Translations under genes and position numbers: made by a program
Notes under the pieces: generated by a model
What the model saw: only the letters and a program-made list of their open reading frames with translations
Databases searched by the model: none
What the model was told of the DNA's origin: nothing
Shown here: piece by piece, positions 1 through 6,557 of the stretch
Numbering within the stretch: the first letter of the stretch is position 1
Layout of the letters: every line of letters begins with the position of its first letter
Origin: an archaeon
GTDB lineage: Archaea; Nanobdellota; Nanobdellia; SCGC-AAA011-G17; GW2011-AR18
Direction of reading: 5' to 3'
DNA length: 19,646 nucleotides
Assembly (NCBI GenBank): GCA_023245385.1
Contig: JAHFKM010000007.1
Coordinates: 1 to 19,646, forward strand

Positions 1-199
1 CAGAAACAGACATAATCAAAAACTGATTGACTACTAAAAGTACAGCAATAACTCCAAGTATTCCAATACCCCACTTATTAAGTAAAGAAGCACCATGATG
101 ATCCTGAACTAAAGGTGTATACTGTTCTTGAACTTTATTTACAGATTGACTTGTTTCGTTTTCCAATTTTCTTTCACCTACTCTTTCTAGAAAAGACAT
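1..199 (-). CDS. N-terminal part of a single-pass membrane protein (partial, unknown function)
   Basis: An open frame reads leftward from ATG at 199 to the window edge, giving 66 codons. The first 40 or so residues are polar and charged (starts MSFLERVGERKLENE). A hydrophobic stretch follows (WGIGILGVIAVLLVVNQFLI), which looks like one membrane segment, so the N-terminal tail is probably cytoplasmic. AGGAG lies directly against the ATG, closer than normal Shine-Dalgarno spacing. The gene diverges from the dehydrogenase at 309 and shares an AT-rich promoter interval with it. I do not recognise the family, and the rest lies outside the window. Confidence 0.55.
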   Translation of the reverse strand, partial: MSFLERVGERKLENETSQSVNKVQEQYTPLVQDHHGASLLNKWGIGILGVIAVLLVVNQFLIMSVS

Positions 200-249
200 C
201 TCCTATAAAAAACTTATGCTAGAGAACTCTTTTTTAAAAATTAGATTTT

Positions 250-273
250 TTCTATTATAAACTATTTATACAA
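250..273. promoter_or_regulatory. AT-rich divergent promoter interval with TATA-like boxes
   Basis: TTTATACA at 265-272 lies at a suitable distance for a start of transcription near 292-298, just upstream of the dehydrogenase. Read on the other strand, TTTATAATA-like sequence near 252-262 could serve the leftward membrane-protein gene. The interval is so AT-rich that the exact boxes are uncertain. Confidence 0.3.
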
Positions 274-308
274 TAATTTTAATAACACCTACTCCCTAAA
301 AAAGAGTG

Positions 309-1094
309 ATGAAAACCATTCTTATTACAGGAAGCTCCTCAGGTATAGGCAAGACAACAGTAGAATTTTTCAGCAAAAAAGGATGGAATGTCGTCGCAAC
401 TATGCGAGATCCTAAAAATGCTAAAACCTTTAACTGGGAAAAAAACGTTCTTGTACTTTCTCTCGATGTTACTCAACCAAAAACAATTCATCAAGCCAGA
501 TTAAGCGCAGAAAAACTCTTTGGACAAATTGATGTGATTGTAAACAACGCAGGCTACGGACTCTTCGGACCCTTAGAAACAGCAAGCGAAGAAGAAATCC
601 AAAAACAATTCGACACTAACTTCTTTGGCATTGTAAACATCATCAAAGAATTCCTCCCAAGAATGCGCGAACGAAACTCCGGAGTGATTATTAATATTTC
701 AAGCATCCTTGGAAAATTCAGCACTTTAGATATAGGATATTATTCCGCAAGCAAACACGCACTCGAAGCACTCAGCGAATCTCTTTCTTACCAATTACGC
801 AAAACCAATATCTTTGTAAAAATCATAGAACCTTCAGCAACACAAAGCAACTTCTTAAAAAACAAAATCATTCCTCAAAGCAGGGATCAATTTTACGCTA
901 AAGCCCTTAAAGAAGTGCGAGAACTTACTCAATGGAAAGGCAGTAGTACAGAAACAGTCGCTAAAAAAATTTATGAAGCAGCAACAGACAAAAATAAAAA
1001 ACTACGCTACCCAGCAGGAAGATACTCTTCAACCATTCTCTTTTTTAGAAAAATCTTACCAGACAAAATCTTTCTCTGGTTTGTTAACAGATAA
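309..1094 (+). CDS. Short-chain dehydrogenase/reductase (classical SDR family)
   Basis: A 261-residue NAD(P)-dependent oxidoreductase of usual classical SDR length. The Rossmann glycine motif TGSSSGIG sits at residues 7-14. NNAG near residue 78 stabilises the central sheet, a catalytic serine is in NISS near 131, and the catalytic pair is Y145/K149 in YSASK. The Arg in ATMRDP after strand 2 hints at NADP preference, which is inference. The substrate cannot be told from sequence. The frame also has GTG at 306, but ATG at 309 is the more usual start, preceded by GAGTG. It is a single gene with no co-directional partner closer than 60 nt. Confidence 0.9.
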   Translation: MKTILITGSSSGIGKTTVEFFSKKGWNVVATMRDPKNAKTFNWEKNVLVLSLDVTQPKTIHQARLSAEKLFGQIDVIVNNAGYGLFGPLETASEEEIQKQFDTNFFGIVNIIKEFLPRMRERNSGVIINISSILGKFSTLDIGYYSASKHALEALSESLSYQLRKTNIFVKIIEPSATQSNFLKNKIIPQSRDQFYAKALKEVRELTQWKGSSTETVAKKIYEAATDKNKKLRYPAGRYSSTILFFRKILPDKIFLWFVNR

Positions 1095-1119
1095 CTATCT
1101 ATTCACCACTAAAAAGAAT

Positions 1120-1131
1120 AAAATTAAATAA
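1120..1131 (+). promoter_or_regulatory. TATA box of the 104-residue unknown gene
   Basis: AAATTAAATAAA-type sequence is centred about 28 nt before the ATG at 1155. This would give an almost leaderless transcript, a common archaeal arrangement. Spacing is the only support. Confidence 0.35.
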
Positions 1132-1154
1132 ACTCTCTTCACTGAATAAAACAT

Positions 1155-1469
1155 ATGAGCGATCTCTCAAAACAGTCAAAACCTCTTAACTTTGAAGATT
1201 TCACCTTTCGAAATCCTAACCCATCATATAATAATCTCATTCTCTATTTTTATACAACAGGTATAGGACCAGTATATCGAGCGACAGAACATTTTCAAAG
1301 ATTTCAAAAAGAAAATCCTGATTTAGAATATAGATTACGTGAAGGAATTATGGCACTTGATATACTCTCTGGCTTTTCTAATGACTTAAAAAAATTTGAT
1401 AAAGATTTATACGACAGCTATCTAATAATGCGAAGCTATGGCATTCCAGATAAAGTTCTTATAGGTTAA
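1155..1469 (+). CDS. Unknown soluble protein, 104 aa
   Basis: A small protein rich in aromatic and charged residues with no membrane segment or signal peptide. Its middle (YNNLILYFYTTGIGPVYRA) is followed by a helical stretch with alternating charged and hydrophobic residues (HFQRFQKENPDLEYRLREG). No catalytic or metal-binding motif is visible. Codon use matches its neighbours and the frame is intact. It sits alone between the SDR gene and the ABC exporter pair, with its own possible TATA box. I do not recognise the family. Confidence 0.65.
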   Translation: MSDLSKQSKPLNFEDFTFRNPNPSYNNLILYFYTTGIGPVYRATEHFQRFQKENPDLEYRLREGIMALDILSGFSNDLKKFDKDLYDSYLIMRSYGIPDKVLIG

Positions 1470-1503
1470 TCTTCAAAAAATCTATTTTTTTAAAGGATAA
1501 ACC

Positions 1504-1511
1504 TTATAATA
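1504..1511 (+). promoter_or_regulatory. TATA box of the ABC exporter operon (leaderless)
   Basis: TTATAATA is centred 26 nt upstream of the ATG at 1534. That is the standard archaeal TATA-to-start distance, so transcription should begin at or next to the start codon. There is no Shine-Dalgarno sequence before the ATG, which fits a leaderless message. Confidence 0.5.
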
Positions 1512-1533
1512 AAGAACAAAAATATTTTCTTTA

Positions 1534-2349
1534 ATGAAACAAAACTCTTCTGAAACACTCGCAATCTCCGTAAAAAATCTTACAAAAAAATTCAAAGAAT
1601 TTGTGGCAGTAGACAACATTTCTTTTAATGTTCAGCAAGGAGAAATATTCGCATTCTTAGGACCAAACGGTGCAGGAAAAACAACAACCATAAAAATGCT
1701 TACTACCCTTTTACACCCTACAATAGGAACCTTACACGTTAACAACTTTGACCCCATTCACCAACAAGAAGATGCAAGAAAATCTTTTGGCATCGTCTTC
1801 CAGGATCCAAGCTTAGACGACGAACTAACAGCTTATGAAAATATGGAATTCCACGCAGTCCTCTATCACATTCCAAAAAAACTCCGAGCAGAACGAATCC
1901 AATACTTACTCAACTTTGTTGGACTCTGGGATAGAAAAAAAGATTTTGTAAAAACTTTCTCAGGAGGAATGAAACGAAGACTAGAAATCGCGCGAGGACT
2001 TGTTCACCATCCAAAAATATTATTCTTAGACGAACCAACACTAGGTTTAGATCCCCAAACAAGAAACCATCACTGGACTTATATCAAAGAATTAAATAAA
2101 AACGAAAAAATGACCATCTTTCTTACCACGCACTACATGGAAGAAGCACAAAAAATCGCAGACAAAGTCGCAATCATCGACCATGGAAAACTCTTAACCC
2201 AAGGAAGCGTCAAAGAACTCCTTCACAACACCCAAACCAAAACCCTCGAAGAAGCATTCCTTAAACTCACTGGAAATTCAATAAGAGAAGAACACTCTTC
2301 AGCAAAAGAAAGAATGCGCACAGCAAACAAAATCTGGGGGAGAAAATGA
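1534..2349 (+). CDS. ABC-2 type exporter, ATP-binding subunit
   Basis: A 271-residue ATPase that powers the membrane partner encoded next. Walker A GPNGAGKT is at residues 43-50, the Q-loop VFQDPSLDDE is near 90, the ABC signature FSGGMKRR is near 142, Walker B ILFLDEPT runs to D165/E166, and the switch histidine is in LTTHYMEEA. The tail after the nucleotide domain is short, as in DrrA/CcmA-like daunorubicin-resistance ATPases. The substrate (drug, lipid or polysaccharide) cannot be inferred. Its stop overlaps the permease start by 4 nt (ATGA), so the two are translationally coupled. Confidence 0.93.
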   Translation: MKQNSSETLAISVKNLTKKFKEFVAVDNISFNVQQGEIFAFLGPNGAGKTTTIKMLTTLLHPTIGTLHVNNFDPIHQQEDARKSFGIVFQDPSLDDELTAYENMEFHAVLYHIPKKLRAERIQYLLNFVGLWDRKKDFVKTFSGGMKRRLEIARGLVHHPKILFLDEPTLGLDPQTRNHHWTYIKELNKNEKMTIFLTTHYMEEAQKIADKVAIIDHGKLLTQGSVKELLHNTQTKTLEEAFLKLTGNSIREEHSSAKERMRTANKIWGRK

Positions 2350-3092
2350 ACGGTCTTGGAATCATGTGGCTACGCCAAATCAAAAAATACTGGCGATCAA
2401 GATCAAGAATGATAGGATCACTCGGACAACCACTTCTCTTTTTAATCGCGCTCGGCTTCGGCTTCGCACCCATCTACCAAAAAGCAGGCGGAGGAAACTA
2501 CATGCAATTCCTCGCACCAGGAGTCATCGCAATGAGCATCCTCTTCACAGCCATGTTCGCAGGCATCGAAGTCATCTGGGACAGACAATTCGGATTTTTA
2601 AAAGAAACACTTGTAGCACCAGTTTCTCGTACAGAAATCATGCTCGGAAGAACACTCGGAGGAGCAACAGTCGCAACACTCCAAGGCATCGTTGTTTTTT
2701 TCCTTTGCCTGTTCTTCGGCTTTCGACCAGCTAGCATTATCCATCTTTTTTTCGCATTCATCTTTATGTTCCTCATCGCAACACTTTTCACCGCTTTAGG
2801 AACAGCAGTCGCATCACAAATGGAAGACATGCAAGCATTTCCCATTATCATGAACTTTCTTATCATGCCTCTATTCTTTCTTTCAGGAGCTCTGTTTCCA
2901 CTCGAGGGACTACCTACAATTATCTATTACCTAACAAGACTCAACCCTCTCTCTTATGGTGTGGATGGATTACGAGGAACACTTACAGGACTCACAAGCT
3001 TCGGACTCTTTTCAGATTTACTTATCCTTACAACAATCACCCTTCTAATTACTTTCATCGGAGCATACTCCTTTTCCAAGATTGAAATTTAA
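2346..3092 (+). CDS. ABC-2 type exporter, permease subunit
   Basis: A 248-residue integral membrane protein with about six hydrophobic segments (roughly residues 24-42, 57-75, 103-125, 130-153, 164-187 and 222-244). The cytoplasmic motif FLKETLVAPVSRTEIMLGR between the second and third segments is characteristic of the DrrB/ABC-2 family, as is the region MPLFFLSGALFPLEGLP with NPLSYGVDGLRG. It would form a homodimer with two copies of the upstream ATPase. GGGGAGAAAATG provides a ribosome-binding site inside the end of the ATPase gene. Confidence 0.92.
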   Translation: MNGLGIMWLRQIKKYWRSRSRMIGSLGQPLLFLIALGFGFAPIYQKAGGGNYMQFLAPGVIAMSILFTAMFAGIEVIWDRQFGFLKETLVAPVSRTEIMLGRTLGGATVATLQGIVVFFLCLFFGFRPASIIHLFFAFIFMFLIATLFTALGTAVASQMEDMQAFPIIMNFLIMPLFFLSGALFPLEGLPTIIYYLTRLNPLSYGVDGLRGTLTGLTSFGLFSDLLILTTITLLITFIGAYSFSKIEI

Positions 3093-3148
3093 AATGTAAA
3101 ATCCAAATATTTATTAATCCTTTACACTCTAACAAGACAACTCATTTT

Positions 3149-3499
3149 ATGGAGGTGGGTCCAATAGCAAACATAAACAAAACATATTCTCAGGTTATAG
3201 GAGCAGTTGTTGCTCTTGTAGGAGTTCTCGGTTTTTTTCAAAATCCTGTTTTAGGTATCTTAGGAGTAAATATCTATTCAAATATCATCCACTTACTCGG
3301 TGGAGGCGTTGTCATCTGGAAACCAGGAAAAATGACAAATAAAGTTTTAGGAATTGTAGCGCTCGTCGTAGGAGCAATCGGTTTTATCCCAGGAGTAAGC
3401 GTTATCGCAACAGACTGGCTAGGATTCAACACTGCATTTCACATCCTACATTTAATTATCGGTGTTGTCTCGTTAGGAGTAGCAATGTGGGCTGACTAA
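3149..3499 (+). CDS. DUF4383-like four-helix membrane protein
   Basis: A 116-residue protein with four predicted membrane helices arranged as two similar halves. Each half carries an N-x-x-H-x-x-x-G-type segment (NIIHLLGGGVVIW and TAFHILHLIIGVV), the pattern of DUF4383 membrane proteins. Function of the family is not established. The ATG at 3149 is followed at once by GGAGGTG (3151-3157), a near-perfect Shine-Dalgarno sequence lying inside codons 1-3. Either the message is close to leaderless and this is chance, or translation starts at the non-standard ATA at 3164. TTTATTAAT near 3109 is the likely TATA box. Confidence 0.75.
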   Translation: MEVGPIANINKTYSQVIGAVVALVGVLGFFQNPVLGILGVNIYSNIIHLLGGGVVIWKPGKMTNKVLGIVALVVGAIGFIPGVSVIATDWLGFNTAFHILHLIIGVVSLGVAMWAD

Positions 3500-3512
3500 G
3501 CCCATTTTTTTT
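3488..3512 (+). terminator. Hairpin plus T-tract terminator of the DUF4383-like gene
   Basis: TGGGCT (3488-3493) and AGCCCA (3499-3504) form a 6-bp stem around the loop GACTA, followed directly by eight T. The stop codon TAA of the upstream gene lies inside the hairpin. Archaeal termination mainly needs the T-tract. The stem makes this look like a bacterial intrinsic terminator. Confidence 0.65.
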
Positions 3513-3567
3513 AAAATGCAACAAAAAATAAATCTAACTAATACAATACTCTTGTAGGATATATAAA

Positions 3568-3888
3568 ATGAAAAAAAACATTCTTAATCTAAATCTTATT
3601 AGGCAACAAAGATCTAAACTCAGAACAAAAAGTTTTGATTTATTAACAAAAGCTGACAACCTTCGGATAAAAGCGGACACTATTTTAGGTGACTACACCA
3701 TCATGGTAGAAGAAATTGTTAAACGCTGGCTAATCGGTGAAAATCCCTCCATAGAATCTTACAATCCTAAAGCACAAGCCTTTAAACTCTTTTTAAAAGA
3801 TGATAAGCTTTGGACAGAAGCAATTTTTAAAAAATATGGAAATATTAAAGTCGAATTAATTAAAAGAGTAGAACAAGAATTTAAATGA
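3568..3888 (+). CDS. Unknown helical protein, 106 aa
   Basis: A lysine- and leucine-rich, probably all-helical soluble protein. Residues 8-45 (IRQQRSKLRTKSF onward) alternate basic and hydrophobic residues and could form a coiled coil. The C-terminal part ends in KVELIKRVEQEFK. No enzymatic motif is seen. TAGGAT 8 nt before the ATG is a weak ribosome-binding site, and a possible TATA (AAATAAAT near 3530) lies upstream. The same frame continues open for 22 codons after the TGA stop (see findings). Family not recognised. Confidence 0.6.
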   Translation: MKKNILNLNLIRQQRSKLRTKSFDLLTKADNLRIKADTILGDYTIMVEEIVKRWLIGENPSIESYNPKAQAFKLFLKDDKLWTEAIFKKYGNIKVELIKRVEQEFK

Positions 3889-3982
3889 GATGAAAACCGT
3901 TATGGAAAAGATTGTGACTACAAACTGGAAACAGGGGAATTATTTGAATGGAGATAAGTGAATCTATCCGCTTTTTATTTTT

Positions 3983-4201
3983 ATGAACACTCACAAAATT
4001 CTTTACTACACCTTTGCACTTATTATGGGTATAGGATGGTTCTGGGCACTTTCACCTCATGCCTTTCATGATCACACCACAATGTCAATGTCTCCTTCTC
4101 TTCAACTTCTAGCATCAACTACGCTCTCTCACGTTCTCTGGGGAGCAATCATCGCACTTATAGGATTAGTAGGAATGCTCTTCACAGCAAAGAAAGCATA
4201 G
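3983..4201 (+). CDS. Small two-helix membrane protein, 72 aa
   Basis: Two hydrophobic segments (about residues 7-25 and 48-68) are separated by a polar loop that is rich in histidine (HAFHDHTTMSMSP), giving a helical hairpin topology. The His-rich loop could bind metal, which is speculation. It is preceded by a T-rich stretch without a Shine-Dalgarno sequence. It ends 2 nt from the stop of the leftward gene at 4204, so the two genes are convergent. No recognised family. Confidence 0.55.
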   Translation: MNTHKILYYTFALIMGIGWFWALSPHAFHDHTTMSMSPSLQLLASTTLSHVLWGAIIALIGLVGMLFTAKKA

Positions 4202-4203
4202 TC

Positions 4204-4455
4204 TTACCCATTTTTTCTTTTTGCGTATTCTTTTTTAGGATTCAAATCTATACTCTGAAAAGATAAAAAATATTCTGTAAGCAACTCATACCGATCTTTC
4301 TCATTCTCTAATCTTAAGAGTCTCTCTCTGTATTTCTTAGCATGTTCCACCCCTTCTCCAAGTGGAAGTCCAGATAACATTCTCACAGTATAACGATCAA
4401 AAACAGCTAGAGCTTTTCCCATCCTCCCTTCTAAATCAGAAACGTCTTCCATCAT
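4204..4455 (-). CDS. Unknown protein, 83 aa
   Basis: An acidic/basic, mostly helical protein (LSGLPLGEGVEHAKKYRERLL in the middle, very basic end KKEYAKRKNG). Two start codons are adjacent: ATG at 4455 and ATG at 4452. GAGGTGA just upstream favours the second slightly by spacing. A TATA-like TTATATTTTT lies at about 4474-4482 on the minus strand. No membrane segment and no motif I recognise. Confidence 0.55.
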   Translation of the reverse strand: MMEDVSDLEGRMGKALAVFDRYTVRMLSGLPLGEGVEHAKKYRERLLRLENEKDRYELLTEYFLSFQSIDLNPKKEYAKRKNG

Positions 4456-4500
4456 TTCACCTCTTACAGCAAAAATATAAAAAATCTCCGGAAAAAAAAA

Positions 4501-4533
4501 CGTAAGATTTATAAATAAGCCGTTGTTCTCAAG
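4501..4533 (+). promoter_or_regulatory. Promoter of the tRNA-Lys / RNA polymerase operon
   Basis: The element contains the blocks CGTAAG (BRE-like, 4501-4506), TTATAAATAA (TATA, 4509-4518), CCGT (4520-4523) and GTTCTCAAG (4525-4533). The same four blocks with the same spacing occur upstream of EF-2 on the other strand. The usual archaeal spacing puts transcription start near 4535-4540, about 70 nt before the tRNA. There is no equally good TATA between the tRNA and rpoH, so this probably drives the whole downstream unit. Confidence 0.7.
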
Positions 4534-4557
4534 ATTTATGTATCATTCTAGACATAA

Positions 4558-4580
4558 AAAGCAAAAATTTTCATTGCTTT
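4558..4580 (+). other. 7-bp hairpin in the leader upstream of tRNA-Lys
   Basis: AAAGCAA (4558-4564) pairs perfectly with TTGCTTT (4574-4580) around a 9-nt AT-rich loop, between the promoter and the tRNA 5' end. It could be a processing or stability element in the tRNA leader. No T-tract follows, so it is not an obvious terminator. Confidence 0.35.
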
Positions 4581-4638
4581 AAGAAGTCTAGGGAGAACTA
4601 TGCTCATGGGCCGGTAGCTCAGCTTGGTAGAGCATCTG

Positions 4639-4746
4639 TAACGAGGCAGCAAAAAAAGAGAAAAAAAAGGTTGCGTGGGGAACGCTTCACTGCTCATAGC
4701 ATCGGTCACACTCAAGAAAAAAACAAATACTGTCCCGTTTGGTGAA
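4639..4746 (+). other. tRNA-Lys intron 1, position 30/31 (108 nt)
   Basis: Both ends show a bulge-helix-bulge for the archaeal splicing endonuclease. The central 4-bp helix is CATC (4633-4636) with GGTG (4741-4744). The 3-nt bulges are TG|T at 4637-4639 and AA|A at 4745-4747. The outer helix is GAG (4630-4632) with CTT (4748-4750). The inner helix pairs AACG (4640-4643) and GG (4645-4646) with CC/CGTT (4734-4739). Inside the intron are A-rich runs and a GCGT/ACGC hairpin at 4673-4685. No further gene is seen. Confidence 0.85.
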
Positions 4747-4753
4747 ACTTTTA

Positions 4754-4769
4754 CTCACGCTGAGAAGAC
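4754..4769 (+). other. tRNA-Lys intron 2, canonical position 37/38 (16 nt)
   Basis: A minimal intron with a textbook bulge-helix-bulge. The central helix is CTTT (4748-4751) with GAAG (4764-4767). Bulges are TA|C at 4752-4754 and AC|A at 4768-4770. The inner stem is TCA/TGA (4755-4757 with 4761-4763) closed by loop CGC. The outer helix is the anticodon stem itself, which becomes continuous only after intron 1 has been removed. Confidence 0.88.
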
Positions 4770-4817
4770 ATCAGGTGGTCGAGGGTTCAAATCCCTTCCG
4801 GCCCGCATACTCAAAAA

Positions 4818-5060
4818 ATGGAAGAACAAGAGAAATTCAACATTTCAGAACACTTCCTCGTGCCAAAGCACGTAAAACTTACTGAGGAAGAAAAAGAAAC
4901 AATTCTTAAAACCTTTAACATCTCACTCAACCAACTCCCCCAAATTCTCGCAAATGATCCTGCAATTCAAGATCTTCACCTTCAACAAGGAGACGTTATT
5001 AAAATTCTAAGAAAAAGTTCAACAGTCGGAGAAACAATCTTTTACAGGATGGTTATTTAA
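4818..5060 (+). CDS. rpoH: RNA polymerase subunit H (RpoH/Rpb5)
   Basis: An 80-residue protein matching the archaeal H subunit, equivalent to the C-terminal domain of eukaryotic Rpb5. Characteristic parts are LVPKHVKLTEEEKE near the start, LPQILANDPAIQ in the middle, and GDVIKILRKSSTVGETIFYRMV at the end, the β-hairpin region that contacts the A'' subunit. It is the first protein gene of the operon, only 12 nt downstream of the tRNA-Lys 3' end, and its stop overlaps the rpoB'' start by 1 nt. There is no Shine-Dalgarno sequence before the ATG. Confidence 0.95.
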   Translation: MEEQEKFNISEHFLVPKHVKLTEEEKETILKTFNISLNQLPQILANDPAIQDLHLQQGDVIKILRKSSTVGETIFYRMVI

Positions 5061-6553
5061 TGGTTAAAGGATATAAAGACCTTATCGCAAGCTATTTTCG
5101 GGAATACCCCCTTGTAGAAGCAAATATCGCAAGCTTCAATGATTTTATAGAAAAAGGTTTACAAAAAATAATAGATGAAATCGGAGATATAATACCAACT
5201 ATCATTCCACAGGAAGTAGAAAGTTTTGTTATCAAACTCAAAAAAATATGGATAGAAAAACCAAGTATTATTGAAGCAGATGGAAGCAAAAGAGATGTCT
5301 ACCCAAGTGAAGCAAGACTCAGAAATCTCACCTACTCAGTACCAATCTTTTTAGAAGTCAGCGCCTATGTAGATGAAGTCCAACGTGAAAGTTTCACAAC
5401 AATGATAGGCAAACTTCCTATCATGCTCAAATCAAAATACTGCCACTTAAATGGACTTAAAAAAGAAGAACTTATCAAACACGGAGAAGATCCTGAAGAT
5501 CCTGGAGGATATTTCATCATTAACGGAAACGAACGTGTCATGATCACTGTAGAAGACCTCGCATCAAACAAATTCTTTATAGAAAAAAAAGGCTCAGGCC
5601 CAAGTGAATATGTAGGAAGAGTCTTCTCAGAAATGGGAAGTTATAGAATTCCCCACATTATCGAACATATGAAAGATGGTATATTCTATCTCAGCTTTAC
5701 CAGATTCAGAAGAATCCCCATGATCTCAGTCATCAAAGCTCTCGGTCTTATCAAAGATCAAGAAATCACACGCCTCATCTGCGGCCAAGATAAAATCTAC
5801 GACTCAATACTCATTAACTTATACGACTCTGCAGAACTAAAAACAGAAGAAGACGCGCTTGAATTTTTAGCAAAAAAAATAGGCGTCACCTCCACCAAAG
5901 AAATCAAACTAGAAAAAGCAAGAGAACAAGTCGACAAATATCTGCTCCCTCACTTAGGATTAACAGCAAAAGACAGAATGACCAAAGCCTACAACCTCTG
6001 CAAACTCATCAAACGATTCCTCCTTATCTCTGAAGAAGACAAACCAATGTCAGATAAAGACCATTATATGAACAAAAGACTCAAACTCTCAGGAGACATG
6101 TTTGAAGACCTCATACGCACAAACATGAGAAGTCTTGTTCAAGACATACTCTATAACTTTCAAAGACTTGTAAAAAGAGGTAAATTCCAATCCATCAAAA
6201 TCATCATCAGAGATGAACTCCTCAGTTCAAATATTAAAAGCGCCTTAGCAACAGGATCATGGACTGGAGGAAGAAAAGGAATAAGCCAGAACATTGACAG
6301 AACAAATATCTTATCAGCATACTCCCACCTCTTAAGAGTAAACTCTCTGCTTACCGCCACACAAGAAAACTTCGAAGCAAGAGCGTTACATCCAAGCCAT
6401 TGGGCAAGACTGTGCCCTATCGAAACTCCAGAAGGAACATCAATTGGATTAAGAAAAAATCTCGCGATTATGTGCACTATTTCAAGAGGAGAAATCGCAG
6501 AAGAAAAACTCAAAAAAGCTTTAGAAGGTATAGGACTAAAAATAATAGGATAA
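5060..6553 (+). CDS. rpoB2: RNA polymerase subunit B'' (N-terminal half of Rpb2)
   Basis: A 497-residue protein covering the protrusion, lobe and fork regions of the β-like subunit, the usual length for a split archaeal B''. Recognisable regions are ILSAYSHLLRVNSLL, the block EARALHPSHWARLCPIETPEG near residue 440-460, and GLRKNLAIM. Compared with the usual archaeal block, Asp in EARDLH is Ala here and Gly in HWGR is Ala. It pairs with B' (next gene, 4 nt gap) to make the complete second-largest subunit. Its start overlaps rpoH. Confidence 0.95.
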   Translation: MVKGYKDLIASYFREYPLVEANIASFNDFIEKGLQKIIDEIGDIIPTIIPQEVESFVIKLKKIWIEKPSIIEADGSKRDVYPSEARLRNLTYSVPIFLEVSAYVDEVQRESFTTMIGKLPIMLKSKYCHLNGLKKEELIKHGEDPEDPGGYFIINGNERVMITVEDLASNKFFIEKKGSGPSEYVGRVFSEMGSYRIPHIIEHMKDGIFYLSFTRFRRIPMISVIKALGLIKDQEITRLICGQDKIYDSILINLYDSAELKTEEDALEFLAKKIGVTSTKEIKLEKAREQVDKYLLPHLGLTAKDRMTKAYNLCKLIKRFLLISEEDKPMSDKDHYMNKRLKLSGDMFEDLIRTNMRSLVQDILYNFQRLVKRGKFQSIKIIIRDELLSSNIKSALATGSWTGGRKGISQNIDRTNILSAYSHLLRVNSLLTATQENFEARALHPSHWARLCPIETPEGTSIGLRKNLAIMCTISRGEIAEEKLKKALEGIGLKIIG

Positions 6554-6557
6554 AACA

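Larger units (their letters stand above)
4608..4805 (+). tRNA. tRNA-Lys(UUU) interrupted by two introns
   Basis: Exon 1 (4608-4638) holds acceptor strand GGGCCGG, the D-arm GCTC/GAGC and the 5' side of the anticodon stem, TCTG. Exon 2 is only 7 nt (4747-4753, ACTTTTA), carrying position 31, U33, the anticodon UUU (4750-4752) and A37. Exon 3 (4770-4805) supplies A38, TCAGG, a 5-nt variable region, the T-arm GAGGG/TTCAAAT/CCCTT, CCGGCCC and discriminator G. Joined, they give a 74-nt cloverleaf with all stems paired and no encoded CCA. Without removing both introns the anticodon stem has a T-T mismatch and no U33. It is the first gene of the rpo unit, 12 nt before rpoH. Confidence 0.93.

Noticed and set aside
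306..308. GTG at 306 as the SDR start.
   Set aside because: ATG follows immediately and gives the standard SDR N-terminus before the glycine motif.
2366..2734. A 122-codon plus-strand frame and several minus-strand frames inside the ABC permease, rpo and PBP genes.
   Set aside because: They overlap well-supported genes in other frames, are rich in Arg/Ser or Phe from frame shadowing, and have no own signals.
3886..3888. Selenocysteine at the TGA of the 106-aa gene.
   Set aside because: No family with a selenocysteine, no SECIS-like element seen nearby. A plain stop or recent mutation is simpler.
4608..4650. Reading the tRNA anticodon directly after exon 1 (for example AAC in TGTAACG).
   Set aside because: It gives no pairing 3' stem with the TCAGG of exon 3 and an unlikely A34. 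The two-intron model pairs every stem and fits tRNA-Lys.
4639..4746. A C/D-box RNA or a homing endonuclease within tRNA intron 1.
   Set aside because: No RTGATGA C box paired with a CTGA D box is present, and the intron is far too short for an endonuclease gene.
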